Part shown: positions 18,689-27,992 of the stretch, in pieces
How positions within the stretch are numbered: the first letter of the stretch is position 1
Layout of the letters: the number at the start of each line of letters is the position of its first letter
Assembly (NCBI GenBank): GCA_022563535.1
Contig: JADFNE010000008.1
Coordinates: forward strand, 32,291-96,290
From: Myxococcales bacterium
GTDB lineage: Bacteria > Myxococcota_A > UBA9160 > UBA4427
Length of the DNA: 64,000 nucleotides
Direction: 5' to 3'
Notes under the pieces: generated by a model
The model's database searches: none
Told to the model about the DNA's origin: nothing
Seen by the model: the letters and a program-made list of their open reading frames with translations, nothing else
Program-made: the position numbers and the translations under genes

Positions 18689-20527
18689 ATGTCCGAGTCG
18701 ACGCGCAGCCTTCGCTCTGCCCTGCCACCCCTGGTATTGGTTGCCTTTGCAACCGGCTACGTCTTTTTTGTCGGCGGCGCCTCGGGCCGCATCATGCAGA
18801 GCTTTCACGGGCTGCATCACAGCGCCTACGTCTACCAGATCGTTCACGGGATCGTTCCGCCGACCAACCCTTCGAGCCTCGAAGCGCCCGCGAATTTTTA
18901 CTGGGTCTGGCACGCATGGCTCGCACTCGGCGTGCGGATGTTCGACGTCACGCCCTTTGAAATGAGTCTTGTGAGCAATGCGTTGGGTCTTTCGGGTTTT
19001 CTCTGTGCGCTTTGGCTGGCGACCGGCGAATACACGCGGAATATCTGGCTGCGACTGGCGGTGTGTGGAGTTCCGTTTTTCATCTTGAACCCCCTCGGTC
19101 TGGTCCAGTTTGCAGTGCGGCTGGCCGGTGTTTGGCTGCCCGAAATCTTCCGAGCGGATCCAGAGATCTCGACCGGGCTCTTCGAGCACCTCTTGTTGAT
19201 CGCGCGTCATCATTCGTTGCTCCAGCTCGGGGACCAAAACCTGGTTTCGCTATTCCCCAGGCTCGGTATTTTTGAAACTGCAGCCTTGAGTGATCGCGCC
19301 GGGCATCTGATCAACAAATTCTTGAACTTCAACAGTTTCCCTCTCGCGCTCGCCTTCTTCGCGGCGGGGCAGTGGCTCTTGGCGAACGCTCGCATGCAGC
19401 CCCGCACGCGAGCGCTGATGCTCGGCACTGCGACCTTTGGCATGGCGGTCCTGAGCCCGCTGCCCGCGATCGCGTTTGGGCTCACAGTCGCAGCATTTGC
19501 TGTGGTTGAAGGCTTCTCGCTGTTGGCGACCCGACGTGAGTCGAAGCTTCCGCCGACCCGGGCACAGCTGTGGTCGTTCGGCGCTCCCATCCTCGGAAGT
19601 GGAGTTGGCGTCTTGCTCGCAATGCCGCTGCTGGTTCCAGTGGCGTCGGCGTATCAAGGCAGGGTCCTGGTGCTCTTGCCGGGCAGTGGTTTTTTGGCCC
19701 ACGCCGTCTTGCTCGGCTGGGCGTTGGTCCCGATGTTTTTCTTGTTGATGTTCGCTGGCTTCAGGTTCTCGCACCTCGTGCCTTCGGCGCGGGTGCACGC
19801 GCTCAGTGCGCTTCTCTACGGCGTCGCGGCCCTGGCTTTGGTGGCGCCGGTCACCGATCCCAACGAATACAAGTTCGTGCTCTTGTCCGCGTATCCTGCG
19901 GCGCTGCTGCTATTGGCGCTTTTATCGACATCTGTTTCGCGCGACGCGACCCAGCGGAGATGTCCTTTACCCACGACCGCGGGGGCAACCCTGGTGCTGG
20001 GATTCATGGGCGCGCTCTCGTTGTCCGTCATGGCACTTGTTTACGCCGCATCCCCCTGGTCGGCGTCGGAGCCATACGTGCTGCGGGGAACCACGACCGA
20101 GATCCGGCCGAACGACGATTCGAAGAGCCGCAATCTCGACGCAGCCTACGCTTGGCTGCGAACCTCTACACCCAAGACCGCGCACGTCTTTGCCGCTGCG
20201 GTGGCGAAGGACGATTCCCGGCTCCCGGTGATCGCCCAACGTCGGGTCGTAGCCCAACTGGGGTCGCCGTTTACCCGCGCAATTCCTCATCACGAAGAGT
20301 TGCTCGCCGTCAATCGGGCACTGCTACGCGGCTTGGCGAACTGTGAATTTGGCGGGTCTCTGGTTCGGGATCTTCTGGCCTTACCCGTGCGCTGGCCCGA
20401 CGAACTCTACGCACTGGTGGAAGCGAGGCCCGGCACTGTCGAGTGCAACGGCGCGGCAGCCGCGGGCTTCGAGCTGGCGTACTCGAATCCGTCGTTTGCC
20501 GTGTATCGCGTCCGGCACTTTTTTTAG
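18689..20527 (+). CDS. Polytopic membrane protein, function unknown
   Basis: A 612-residue protein with about ten hydrophobic spans, the first at residues ~13-30 (LVLVAFATGYVFFVGG) and others spread to ~residue 470. A periplasmic-type C-terminal stretch follows with STPKTAHVFAAA. The layout resembles integral-membrane glycosyltransferase-like proteins that act on lipid-linked sugars, but I see no decisive motif. ATG 18689 is chosen because GGAG lies 10 nt upstream and the signal begins MSESTRSLRS; two in-frame ATGs further upstream fall inside the sulfatase gene. It is probably co-transcribed with that gene, suggesting a joint role in envelope polymer or lipid modification. It overlaps the convergent stress-protein gene by 4 nt. 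Confidence 0.7.
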   Translation: MSESTRSLRSALPPLVLVAFATGYVFFVGGASGRIMQSFHGLHHSAYVYQIVHGIVPPTNPSSLEAPANFYWVWHAWLALGVRMFDVTPFEMSLVSNALGLSGFLCALWLATGEYTRNIWLRLAVCGVPFFILNPLGLVQFAVRLAGVWLPEIFRADPEISTGLFEHLLLIARHHSLLQLGDQNLVSLFPRLGIFETAALSDRAGHLINKFLNFNSFPLALAFFAAGQWLLANARMQPRTRALMLGTATFGMAVLSPLPAIAFGLTVAAFAVVEGFSLLATRRESKLPPTRAQLWSFGAPILGSGVGVLLAMPLLVPVASAYQGRVLVLLPGSGFLAHAVLLGWALVPMFFLLMFAGFRFSHLVPSARVHALSALLYGVAALALVAPVTDPNEYKFVLLSAYPAALLLLALLSTSVSRDATQRRCPLPTTAGATLVLGFMGALSLSVMALVYAASPWSASEPYVLRGTTTEIRPNDDSKSRNLDAAYAWLRTSTPKTAHVFAAAVAKDDSRLPVIAQRRVVAQLGSPFTRAIPHHEELLAVNRALLRGLANCEFGGSLVRDLLALPVRWPDELYALVEARPGTVECNGAAAAGFELAYSNPSFAVYRVRHFF

Positions 20528-20976
20528 TGCTGGATGTCCTGTGGTTTGATGGTCAGAACCGAACACGGGGCGTGTCGAACCGTGCGTTCGGTCACGCTGC
20601 CGAGGAAGATATGGCGCAGGCGACCCGTTCCGCGGGATCCCATCACAATCAGATCCGCGTGAATGGCCTCGGCCAGGTTCGAGATTCCGGGGTCTGCGCG
20701 GTCCGACAAGAGATGCCCCTCGCAGTAGAGTCCCGCGCTTTTGCCCTGCTCGACGACTTCCGTGAGCCGGTTCTGGGCGGCCTCGCGGGTCTGTTGAATA
20801 AAGTCTTCGGGGACGGGTATTTCGTAGGGGCTCACCATTGGGGCGACGTACTCAACGGCATGGCAGATATGAAGTTCTGCGTGTGACTCTTGCGCCAGCG
20901 CGACGGCGCTTTCGAAAGCATGGCGAGCGGTCTCTGAAAAATCGGTAGGCACTACGATTCGCGTAAAGGAGGTCAT
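20524..20976 (-). CDS. Universal stress protein (UspA family)
   Basis: A 150-residue cytosolic protein with the UspA fold: RIVVPTDFSETARHAFESA at the start, and an ATP-binding loop GSRGTGRLRHIFLGSVTE followed by HAPCSVLTIKP at the end. The G-x2-G-x9-G-S spacing predicts the ATP-binding subclass. UspA proteins protect cells under starvation or stress; the exact partner is unknown. GGAGG-like sequence (CTCCTTTACG on the plus strand) lies just upstream of ATG 20976. It stands alone and is convergent with the membrane protein, sharing 4 nt. Confidence 0.92.
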   Translation of the reverse strand: MTSFTRIVVPTDFSETARHAFESAVALAQESHAELHICHAVEYVAPMVSPYEIPVPEDFIQQTREAAQNRLTEVVEQGKSAGLYCEGHLLSDRADPGISNLAEAIHADLIVMGSRGTGRLRHIFLGSVTERTVRHAPCSVLTIKPQDIQH

Positions 20977-21014
20977 GAGACAATTCCTTCTTCAAATCAT
21001 TCCCAGAAACTGTA

Positions 21015-21599
21015 CTAGAAATGATAGAGAAAGCCGATTCCCAGTGAAACGTAATCGAGGTCCTTGACGTCTCCTACGGTCCAGAGCTGGGTGACTTCCA
21101 GCGAAACTGCAATGTGCGCGGTGTAGTAGAGGTCCACGCCCGCTCCCAATCGGAAACCCCAATCAGCATTGCTGGACCCGAATGAGCTACCGGGATCACG
21201 TTGTTTGACGGCTGTCGCGACGATTCCCATTCCCCCCAAGGCATAGGGTTGGATGCGACCCGGGAGTGGGTACACCCGAGTGTTGGCGAAGACACTGATG
21301 ACCCCGACATCGGTTTTATCGTTCGGAAAGAAATCGTCGATCACTTCGAGGGCGAGTTCGAGGGACACCCACTGGCTGGTGCGTGTCCCCACACGCAGAT
21401 TGAATCCGAAGGCGTTCTCCGCACCGGCATCCCGGTTTGTACTGGGCCAGCCCTCGATTGCACGGACTCCCGAAAAGCTGACGTACAGCCCGCTGCTGGG
21501 AAAGTCCGAAGCGCCCCCTTCGTCGTCGTCCTGTGCGACTGCAGTCGAGCCGATCGAGGTGAGGAGCAGCCCCAGTAGCAGTATTCGTAGCGCGCGCAT
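21015..21599 (-). CDS. Outer-membrane beta-barrel protein, small
   Basis: A 194-residue secreted protein. ATG 21599 has AGGGG upstream and starts a signal peptide MRALRILLLGLLL ending AVA-QD; the longer open frame adds 20 unlikely residues. The mature part shows alternating amphipathic strands (LYVSFSGVRAIEG, FGFNLRVGTRTSQWVSLELALEV, ADWGFRLGAGVDLYYTAHIAVSLEV) and ends in YVSLGIGFLYHF. The terminal aromatic residue is the usual signal for barrel assembly. It belongs to the OmpW/opacity-like barrel group by pattern; the ligand is unknown. It lies upstream of the stress-protein gene on the same strand, with 38 nt between them. Confidence 0.8.
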   Translation of the reverse strand: MRALRILLLGLLLTSIGSTAVAQDDDEGGASDFPSSGLYVSFSGVRAIEGWPSTNRDAGAENAFGFNLRVGTRTSQWVSLELALEVIDDFFPNDKTDVGVISVFANTRVYPLPGRIQPYALGGMGIVATAVKQRDPGSSFGSSNADWGFRLGAGVDLYYTAHIAVSLEVTQLWTVGDVKDLDYVSLGIGFLYHF

Positions 21600-21680
21600 C
21601 CGATCCCCTTTTGCGGCTTCCGCCTGCGAACTGTATCGACGTGCGGCTAACCCTACCATTCCGAGGAGATGAAAGGACTG

Positions 21681-22307
21681 TTAAAGGGTGCCTTCGCAAC
21701 ACAGCAGTCGCTTCACGTAGTCCTGGATTCGCCTCACCAGGAGGTCGGCAGAGCCGTTTTCCTCGCGCTCGAGCCAATCTGCGAGTTGTACCTGATACAC
21801 CGCGGACACCATCTTGACCAGCAGTTCAGGGTCGCCCTTTTCAAACACGCCCTCGTCGATCCCGCGCTGAATCGTCTTGGCCTGTTCGCTCATGTTGACG
21901 TGCCATCCGTCCGGATCGGTGCCCGGGACACGTTCGGGTCGGATCGCCCAGGCATTTCCTTCGCGCAGGTGAATGCGAAGGAAATGTGGGTTGGCGACCA
22001 GATATTCGACGCTGACGCGAACCCGATTCATGGTGACTTCGAGGGGCGTGCCTTCGGATACCGCGTCGGTACGGGCCATCACTTCGCTGATGCGCAGGGC
22101 GCGAATGGCGTCAAATAGTTCGAGTTTGCCGTTGAAGGTGGCATAGAGGGTCTTGAGGGAAATCCCGGCCTCGAGGGCGACTTCGCTCATCTTCGCGTCC
22201 GCAAAGCCCTTGTCGGCAAATACCACCTCGGCGGCCTCCGTGATGACCTGGCGATACATCTCCCGGCGCGCTTGGCGAATTCGATTTCTGGTCTGCGTTT
22301 TGGCCAT
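21681..22307 (-). CDS. TetR family transcriptional regulator
   Basis: A 208-residue repressor-type protein. Residues ~15-60 form the DNA-binding domain: VITEAAEVVFADKGFADAKM, then SEVALEAGISLKTLYATFNGK, a typical TetR helix-turn-helix. The remaining ~140 residues form the ligand-binding/dimer helices, whose ligand cannot be inferred. A candidate promoter (22406-22434) and AT-rich leader lie upstream, so autoregulation is likely. No obvious target gene is divergent: the next plus-strand gene is about 880 nt away, beyond the Lrp gene. Confidence 0.9.
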   Translation of the reverse strand: MAKTQTRNRIRQARREMYRQVITEAAEVVFADKGFADAKMSEVALEAGISLKTLYATFNGKLELFDAIRALRISEVMARTDAVSEGTPLEVTMNRVRVSVEYLVANPHFLRIHLREGNAWAIRPERVPGTDPDGWHVNMSEQAKTIQRGIDEGVFEKGDPELLVKMVSAVYQVQLADWLEREENGSADLLVRRIQDYVKRLLCCEGTL

Positions 22308-22405
22308 TGTCCCTGTCGCCGTGTGTGCCCCGGGGCGGGCGGTAGGGCCCCCGGCTTTGGCTTACGCCAAATAATCGCGTCTTACTAAAAGAAAACCTAG
22401 TGTTT

Positions 22406-22434
22406 ATTAAAGATAATTAGTATTATCCAACCAA
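22406..22434 (-). promoter_or_regulatory. Candidate promoter of the TetR gene
   Basis: Reading the minus strand, TTGGTT (22434-22429) and TTTAAT (22411-22406; five of six matches to TATAAT) are separated by 17 nt. The surroundings are strikingly AT-rich compared with the rest of the window. This would place the transcript start about 90 nt before the TetR ATG. Consensus match only. Confidence 0.33.
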
Positions 22435-22436
22435 TT

Positions 22437-22501
22437 CGCCCGCCCGCTCCAGCTTATAAGTCCGATGCGATGCCCACATGAACTACTGGAGCGGGCGGGC
22501 G
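22437..22501. repeat. Perfect 16-bp inverted repeat (long hairpin)
   Basis: CGCCCGCCCGCTCCAG (22437-22452) and its exact reverse complement (22486-22501) flank a 33-nt spacer. The arms are almost pure GC. The repeat lies 32 nt beyond the Lrp stop codon and just upstream of the TetR promoter candidate, so it could end or stabilise the Lrp transcript. It lacks a following T-run on either strand, so it is not a standard intrinsic terminator. A protein-binding site or small-element scar is possible. Confidence 0.8.
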
Positions 22502-22533
22502 ACATCTTCTTTCGCGTTCTCTGCGAAGACTCC

Positions 22534-23016
22534 CTAGCTCGAACCCAGGTCGAACAACGGCAGCTCGGTCGTGTGTTTGAGTTGGCTCAGTACAATCTGT
22601 GAATGCACCTCGCGCACCGTAGGCAGCTGTAGCAGGTGATTGCGCAGAAAGTTCTCGTAGCTGCGAATGTCGCGGGTTACGACCTGCAGCAGGTAGTCGA
22701 CCTCGCCAGTCATCACGTAACAGGCCACAACCTCGTCATGTTCTTCGATCGCCGCTTCGAATTCGGGCAGGGACTGCCTGCCATGGGCCGAGAGCTTGAC
22801 GCTGGCGAATACCGTGACCTCGAGACCGAGCCGCTCTCGATCCAGGATGGCGACACGTCGGCTGATCACACCGGCCTTCTCCAGCCGGCGAATGCGCCGC
22901 CAGCAGGGCGACATCGAGAGCCCCACCTGGGTGGCCAGATCGGCGGTCGAGAGGCTCGCGTCGCGCTGCAGCTGTTCGAGAATTGCGCGATCGATCTTAT
23001 CAATCTTGATAGGCAT
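22534..23016 (-). CDS. Lrp/AsnC family transcriptional regulator
   Basis: A 160-residue regulator. The start ATG 23016 gives the standard N-terminus IDKIDRAILEQLQRDA, followed by the helix-turn-helix STADLATQVGLSMSPCWRRIRRLEKAGVI and the C-terminal RAM domain with GEVDYLLQVV and REVHSQIVLSQLKHTT. The open frame runs further upstream without family similarity. GGA lies 7 nt before the ATG. It is divergent from the indolepyruvate:ferredoxin oxidoreductase gene across 170 nt; Lrp-type regulators commonly control amino-acid catabolic genes next to them. The RAM domain would sense an amino acid, plausibly an aromatic one given the neighbour. A candidate operator lies just upstream. Confidence 0.92.
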   Translation of the reverse strand: MPIKIDKIDRAILEQLQRDASLSTADLATQVGLSMSPCWRRIRRLEKAGVISRRVAILDRERLGLEVTVFASVKLSAHGRQSLPEFEAAIEEHDEVVACYVMTGEVDYLLQVVTRDIRSYENFLRNHLLQLPTVREVHSQIVLSQLKHTTELPLFDLGSS

Positions 23017-23021
23017 AATAT

Positions 23022-23046
23022 TTCCAATTTCGGCAAAATATTGGAA
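23022..23046. promoter_or_regulatory. Candidate Lrp operator (inverted repeat)
   Basis: TTCCAAT (23022-23028) and ATTGGAA (23040-23046) form a 7-bp inverted repeat with an 11-nt AT-rich spacer, right before the Lrp start in the divergent control region. Imperfect AT-rich dyads of this kind are typical Lrp/AsnC sites. It could serve both autoregulation and control of the oxidoreductase gene. Confidence 0.38.
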
Positions 23047-23186
23047 TAAACTTACACAATATGAGGATAAATGGGGGAGATTGCAATGACTTTTCTGGAT
23101 GATTGGGGCACTTTTATTCCGATACAAGAAGTTGTTTTTCAGCTGCGAAACGAGCGGTCTCGGAGGGGATTTCGGGAGGTTCGGCG

Positions 23187-26100
23187 ATGGAAAAGCGAGA
23201 GAATCCGGGGCGTAACCCCAATCCCATCGAGCTCGATGACAAGTACACCCTCGAAAGTGGGTCGATCTACCTGAGCGGAATTCAGGCACTGGTCCGGCTC
23301 CCCTTGATGCAGGCCGCCCGGGATGCCGCCGCAAACTTCAATACCGCTGGTTTCATCTCGGGGTATCGCGGCTCTCCCCTCGGTGGACTCGATCAACAGC
23401 TCTGGCGGGCCAAGTCCCTGCTCAGCGAAAGACAGATCCGATTCCAGCCCGGTCTGAACGAAGAACTCGCGGCCACCGCAGTTTGGGGCAGTCAGCAAGT
23501 GGGGCTGCATCCCGGTGCGCGCTACGACGGGGTTTTCGGCATGTGGTACGGCAAGGCCCCGGGCGTCGATCGCGCCTGCGACGCACTGCGCCACGCGAAT
23601 GCCGCCGGAACCGCACCGTTGGGCGGCGTGCTCGCAATCGCTGGGGATGACCACGCGTGCAAGTCGTCGTCGTATCCGACCCAGAGCGAATACGCGATGA
23701 TGCATCTCGAGATTCCGGTGCTCAATCCGTCCTGCATTCAAGATGTGCTCGACTATGGCCTCTACGGTTGGGCGCTCTCGCGCTACTCCGGGACCTGGGT
23801 CAGCTTGATCGCACTGACGGACGTGATGGACAGTTCGGCCGTTGTGCAGGTCGGGCCGGAGCGCGTTCAGATTCGACACGCGAAAGACTTCACCATTCCC
23901 GAGCTTGGGGTTCACATTCGCAACAACGATGTGCCCCTCGAGCAGGAGGCGCGGATGCGCGAAGCCAAGCTTCCGGCGGTGCTGGCTTTTGCCCGGGCGA
24001 ATGATTTGAATCGGGTGGTGATCGAAACGCCGAAGCCGCGCCTCACGATCGTGACGACTGGCAAGGCGTACACCGACACTCGGCAGGCTTTTGCCGACCT
24101 CGGAATCGACGAGCGGATGGCAGCGGATATGGGCATTCGCCTGATCAAGGTCGGGATGCCCTGGCCCCTGGATCCGGTGACGATGCGCAGTTTCTGTGCG
24201 GGAAGTGAAAAGCTGTTGGTGATCGAAGAAAAACGCCCGTTGATGGAGGCGCAGTTGCGAGACGCGCTCTATGGGTTGCCCGATTCGCAGCGTCCGCGGA
24301 TCGTGGGTAAGCGCGACGAACACGGGATGCCGTTGCTCTCCGAAATCGGCGAGCTCAGTTCGATCGAAATCGCCCGTGCGATCGCCCTGCAATTGCCCGC
24401 TGGTGTTTCGACAGAATGTGTCGATAACTACGTTGCACAACTGACCGCCGGCGAGGCCATTCAACTCTCCGCGCCGAGCGAAGTCGAGCGCATCCCCTTC
24501 TTTTGTTCCGGATGCCCACACAATCGCTCCACCGTTCTGCCCGAGGGCAGCCGTGCGCTGGTGGGGATTGGCTGTCACTACATGGTGAAGTGGATGGACC
24601 GCGATTCGGACCACTTCTCGCAAATGGGTGGTGAAGGTGCCGCCTGGATCGGTCAGCAGGACTTCACCGACGAGCCCCACATCTTTGCCAACCTGGGTGA
24701 CGGGACTTATCTCCACTCCGGCATCTTGGCGATTCGCGCTGCGGTCGCGGCCAAAGTGTCGATGACCTACAAGCTCTTGTACAACGATGCCGTCGCGATG
24801 ACCGGGGGCCAGTCCCTCGATGGCTCCCTCGACGTTCCCCAGATCACACGCCAACTGGCGGCGGAGGGCGTGTCGGAGATTGTCGTCGTGTCGGAGAATC
24901 CTGAGCGGTTCGAGGGCGAAGTGGGGCTCGAGCCCGGGATCCTCGTCGAACCGCGCGAGCAACTCGACGCCGTGCAAAAACGGCTGCGCGAGCAACCGGG
25001 CGTTTCGGTCTTGATCTACGACCAGGGCTGCGCGGCAGAAAAACGTCGCAAACGAAAGCGCGGACTGCTCGACGATCCAAAGCGACGCGTATTCATCAAC
25101 GAGCGCGTGTGCGAGGGGTGCAGCGACTGCAGCGTGCAGTCCAATTGCCTTTCGGTCGAGCCCGTCGAAACTGAGTTCGGCGCCAAGCGGCGGATCAACC
25201 AGTCTTCCTGCAACAAGGACTTCACCTGTCTCGAAGGCTCGTGTCCCGCACTCGTGCAGGTTCACGGCGGAGCGATTCGCAAGCGACTGCCCGCAGATCT
25301 GGGCTTTGCCCTCGATGACCTGCCCGCGCCCCCAATCGCCCTGAACGCTCCGGCCGAAGGCTCCGTGTACAACATCGTCTTCGCCGGCATCGGCGGCACC
25401 GGGGTCACGACGGCCGCCGCACTGCTCGGGATGGCGGCTCACCTTGAAGGTCGCGCGAGCGGCGTTCTCGATATGACCGGGCTCGCCCAGAAGGGCGGGG
25501 CGGTCGTTTCTCACCTTCGCATCGCAGACCACCCGAACGATATTCACGGCTCCCGGGTGAGCGGGCGCTCCACCGATCTTCTGCTCGGTTGCGACTCGGT
25601 CGTCGCCGGGAGCGAGGCTGTCCTGAGTACCTTGCACCGACAGCGTACGCGCTCTGTGATGAATACCCACGTGACGCCGACGGCGGCGTCGGTGGGATGG
25701 GTGATGGAAGACACCGACCTCGATCGGCACCTCGCGTTGGTGAGCAGCGTGAGCAGTCGACGCTTCGACGTTGATGCGACGCAGTTTGCGGAAGCCGCTC
25801 TGGGTGATTCCATCGGCAGCAATCTGTTGTTGCTCGGACACGCATTTCAGTTGGGCCTGATTCCCTTGCATCTCGAATCGATCGAGCGTGCGATTGATCT
25901 CAATGGTGTTGCGACCGAGATGAACCGCCGGGCTTTCGCCCTGGGGCGCCTTTCGGCCCACGACCCGAAGTTGCTCGACGAGTTGTGCGCGGGCGAGTTC
26001 TCTCCGGGTTGGGGTTCGGACACGGGGATTAGCTTCGAAGCCTTCGTCTCCCGCCGCGAGGAAGATCTCGTGGTGTATCAGAATGTGGCCTATGCGGCGC

Positions 26101-26669
26101 GCTACCGGTCGTGGGTCGACCTGGCGGTTCTGGCCGAGCGCGAGCGAGGGGACGGGAGCAAGCGGTTCTCCGAGGCCGTGGCGCGATATGGATACAAGTT
26201 GATGGCGTACAAAGACGAGTACGAGGTCGCGCGGCTGTACTCGGACGGCGGATTCCTCGAGCGCGTGAAGGCAGAGTTCGAGGGGGATCTCCGAATCGAA
26301 CTGCAATTGGCGCCGCCATTGTTTGCGCGGCGGGATCCGGAAACTGGGCGCTTGCGCAAGCGCTCGGTGGGGTCGTGGATGCTGTGGCTGATGGGGGGTC
26401 TGGCCAGGTTGAAGTTCTTGCGCGGAACGCCCTTCGACATCTTTGCCCGGCTGCCCGAGCGACGCCTGGAACGTCAGCTTGTCGCCGAATACGAGTCTGT
26501 CGTCAAAGAACTTTCGGAGAGACTCTCGGCTGCCAACTACGAGCTTGCGGTTCGCATGGCGAGCTTGCCCGACAAAATTCGGGGTTACGACCGCATCAAG
26601 CTCGCGAGTGCCGAAACGGTGGCCATCGAAGGGGAAGCCCTGATGGAAAGAATTCGGGAAACTGCCTGA
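23187..26669 (+). CDS. Indolepyruvate:ferredoxin oxidoreductase, fused form
   Basis: A 1160-residue thiamine-diphosphate enzyme that oxidatively decarboxylates aryl-2-oxo acids from aromatic amino acids to acyl-CoA while reducing ferredoxin. Domains: N-terminal pyrimidine-binding part (FISGYRGSPLGGLD), the thiamine-pyrophosphate part with CSGCPHNRST, HYMVKWMD and ANLGDGTYLHSG (residues ~430-520), a cysteine cluster CEGCSDCSVQSNC plus CNKDFTCLEGSC (~640-690), and a gamma-type domain with FAGIGGTGVTTAAALLG (from ~730). A C-terminal ~200-residue extension is characteristic of the single-chain form. ATG 23187 is chosen for its GGGAGG 7 nt upstream; the frame extends to a TTG at 23103. Divergent Lrp regulator. 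Confidence 0.93.
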   Translation: MEKRENPGRNPNPIELDDKYTLESGSIYLSGIQALVRLPLMQAARDAAANFNTAGFISGYRGSPLGGLDQQLWRAKSLLSERQIRFQPGLNEELAATAVWGSQQVGLHPGARYDGVFGMWYGKAPGVDRACDALRHANAAGTAPLGGVLAIAGDDHACKSSSYPTQSEYAMMHLEIPVLNPSCIQDVLDYGLYGWALSRYSGTWVSLIALTDVMDSSAVVQVGPERVQIRHAKDFTIPELGVHIRNNDVPLEQEARMREAKLPAVLAFARANDLNRVVIETPKPRLTIVTTGKAYTDTRQAFADLGIDERMAADMGIRLIKVGMPWPLDPVTMRSFCAGSEKLLVIEEKRPLMEAQLRDALYGLPDSQRPRIVGKRDEHGMPLLSEIGELSSIEIARAIALQLPAGVSTECVDNYVAQLTAGEAIQLSAPSEVERIPFFCSGCPHNRSTVLPEGSRALVGIGCHYMVKWMDRDSDHFSQMGGEGAAWIGQQDFTDEPHIFANLGDGTYLHSGILAIRAAVAAKVSMTYKLLYNDAVAMTGGQSLDGSLDVPQITRQLAAEGVSEIVVVSENPERFEGEVGLEPGILVEPREQLDAVQKRLREQPGVSVLIYDQGCAAEKRRKRKRGLLDDPKRRVFINERVCEGCSDCSVQSNCLSVEPVETEFGAKRRINQSSCNKDFTCLEGSCPALVQVHGGAIRKRLPADLGFALDDLPAPPIALNAPAEGSVYNIVFAGIGGTGVTTAAALLGMAAHLEGRASGVLDMTGLAQKGGAVVSHLRIADHPNDIHGSRVSGRSTDLLLGCDSVVAGSEAVLSTLHRQRTRSVMNTHVTPTAASVGWVMEDTDLDRHLALVSSVSSRRFDVDATQFAEAALGDSIGSNLLLLGHAFQLGLIPLHLESIERAIDLNGVATEMNRRAFALGRLSAHDPKLLDELCAGEFSPGWGSDTGISFEAFVSRREEDLVVYQNVAYAARYRSWVDLAVLAERERGDGSKRFSEAVARYGYKLMAYKDEYEVARLYSDGGFLERVKAEFEGDLRIELQLAPPLFARRDPETGRLRKRSVGSWMLWLMGGLARLKFLRGTPFDIFARLPERRLERQLVAEYESVVKELSERLSAANYELAVRMASLPDKIRGYDRIKLASAETVAIEGEALMERIRETA

Positions 26670-26718
26670 TTCGCTGCAGAGTCCTTCCCCCGCAGAGCTG
26701 TCCTATTCTTCTCGCGCC

Positions 26719-27960
26719 GTGATTCGAAGGTATTCTGTAGGCGCTGCCATCAATTTCATTCTGCTTCCCCTCGCGTTCGCGATCGGTCTGATCGCGTGCG
26801 CTTCCGGTGCCCAAGCCCATACCAAGAGCATCTCCTATTCGAGCTGGCACTTCGGGCCTGAGGGCGCGAGTGTGCGTGTGCGCATTACGCGGCTCGAACT
26901 GACGCGACTCGGGCTGGGGGTCGAGATGGATGCGGACGAAGCCCGGATCGCGAACTATCTCCGGAGTCGGCTCCAGTTGTTTTCGGCGGGGCAAGCCTGC
27001 AAGGCCCAGACTCCGATTCGGATGAGGGCGCCCGAAGGTTGGATGCATTTCGAATGGCGTCTGGTTTGCGACGTTGCCGGCGAGCAGAGAATCCAAAGCG
27101 CGATCTTGCTCGCCGAAGCTCCGAGTCATCTCCACTTTGCGCGAGTTCACGCCAGTGGGTTCGCGACCCGGGAGCGCGTGCTGAGCGAGCGCGATCCGAG
27201 TTGGAATCTGGAACCCTTGTCCGGCAGCGGAGCTTCAGGGCCTGTGGGCACCTCAATCTCGGGCTATCTCGCAATTGGCGTCGAACACATTTTGTCCGGT
27301 TGGGATCATCTAGCCTTTGTCTTTGCGCTGCTGTTGCTCGCCGGAAGCGTGGGAGAAGTCGCGCGACTCGTGACCGGCTTCACCCTGGCGCACAGCGTCA
27401 CCCTGGCGCTGGCTGTGCTGGGAATCCTCAACCCGGAAACAGCGCCGATCGAAGCCCTGATCGGGTTTTCGGTTGCCCTCGTGGCCACCGAGAACGCGTG
27501 GTTGTTGGCCGGCGGCGGTTGGTCCATTCCACTGGTCGCGGTCAGCGGGCTGCTGTTGATGGCCGGGTTCGCGTTTTTTGGCATTGGGCTCGTGTCCTGG
27601 CTGACGTTGCTGGGCATCTCGATCTTTGCGGCCTGTCATTTTGGATTGCTTGCGACGGTTCGAAATCCGCGCCTGTTGCGGGTCGCGGTGGCCTTCGCGT
27701 TTGGCTTGATCCACGGCTTTGGATTTGCGGGAATCCTGCGAGAGATGTCCCTGCCCAGCGACAGGCTGGTTCAGGCGCTGTTCGGCTTCAATCTCGGTGT
27801 CGAACTCGGCCAGCTCGCAATCGTGCTGTTGGTCTGGCCCGCGCTCCACGCCCTCGCGCGGTGGAACGGGGGACGCTTGCACACACGGCTGGCCGAGCTT
27901 GGCTCGGCGGCGATCTGCGGACTCGGGGTCTTTTGGTTTGTGACGCGAAGCTTTGCTTGA
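26719..27960 (+). CDS. HupE/UreJ-like membrane protein with N-terminal periplasmic domain
   Basis: A 413-residue protein starting at GTG 26719. A signal peptide (core [15 protein letters not shown], cleavage near AQA-HT) is followed by a ~150-residue periplasmic domain. Six to seven membrane spans carry the HupE/UreJ signatures: [45 protein letters not shown] and [10 protein letters not shown]. The conserved His/Asp in the first and last spans suggest metal movement; HupE and UreJ are linked to nickel. No hydrogenase or urease genes are near, so the metal is uncertain. msrA begins 32 nt downstream, so co-transcription is likely. Confidence 0.82.
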   Translation: MIRRYSVGAAINFILLPLAFAIGLIACASGAQAHTKSISYSSWHFGPEGASVRVRITRLELTRLGLGVEMDADEARIANYLRSRLQLFSAGQACKAQTPIRMRAPEGWMHFEWRLVCDVAGEQRIQSAILLAEAPSHLHFARVHASGFATRERVLSERDPSWNLEPLSGSGASGPVGTSISGYLAIGVEHILSGWDHLAFVFALLLLAGSVGEVARLVTGFTLAHSVTLALAVLGILNPETAPIEALIGFSVALVATENAWLLAGGGWSIPLVAVSGLLLMAGFAFFGIGLVSWLTLLGISIFAACHFGLLATVRNPRLLRVAVAFAFGLIHGFGFAGILREMSLPSDRLVQALFGFNLGVELGQLAIVLLVWPALHALARWNGGRLHTRLAELGSAAICGLGVFWFVTRSFA

Positions 27961-27992
27961 ACTCGAGCGCCGAATCACCCAGCATATCGCCC

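Noticed and set aside
23086..23274. Short plus-strand ORF with GGGGGAG before its ATG, upstream of the oxidoreductase
   Set aside because: It overlaps the oxidoreductase start out of frame for ~90 nt and turns Arg/Ser-rich there; it could be a leader peptide but nothing supports that.
23139..26306. A 1055-codon open frame antisense to the indolepyruvate:ferredoxin oxidoreductase
   Set aside because: The sense frame has clear domains. The antisense product is rich in Arg, His and Gln with no recognisable motif, as expected from GC-biased codon use.
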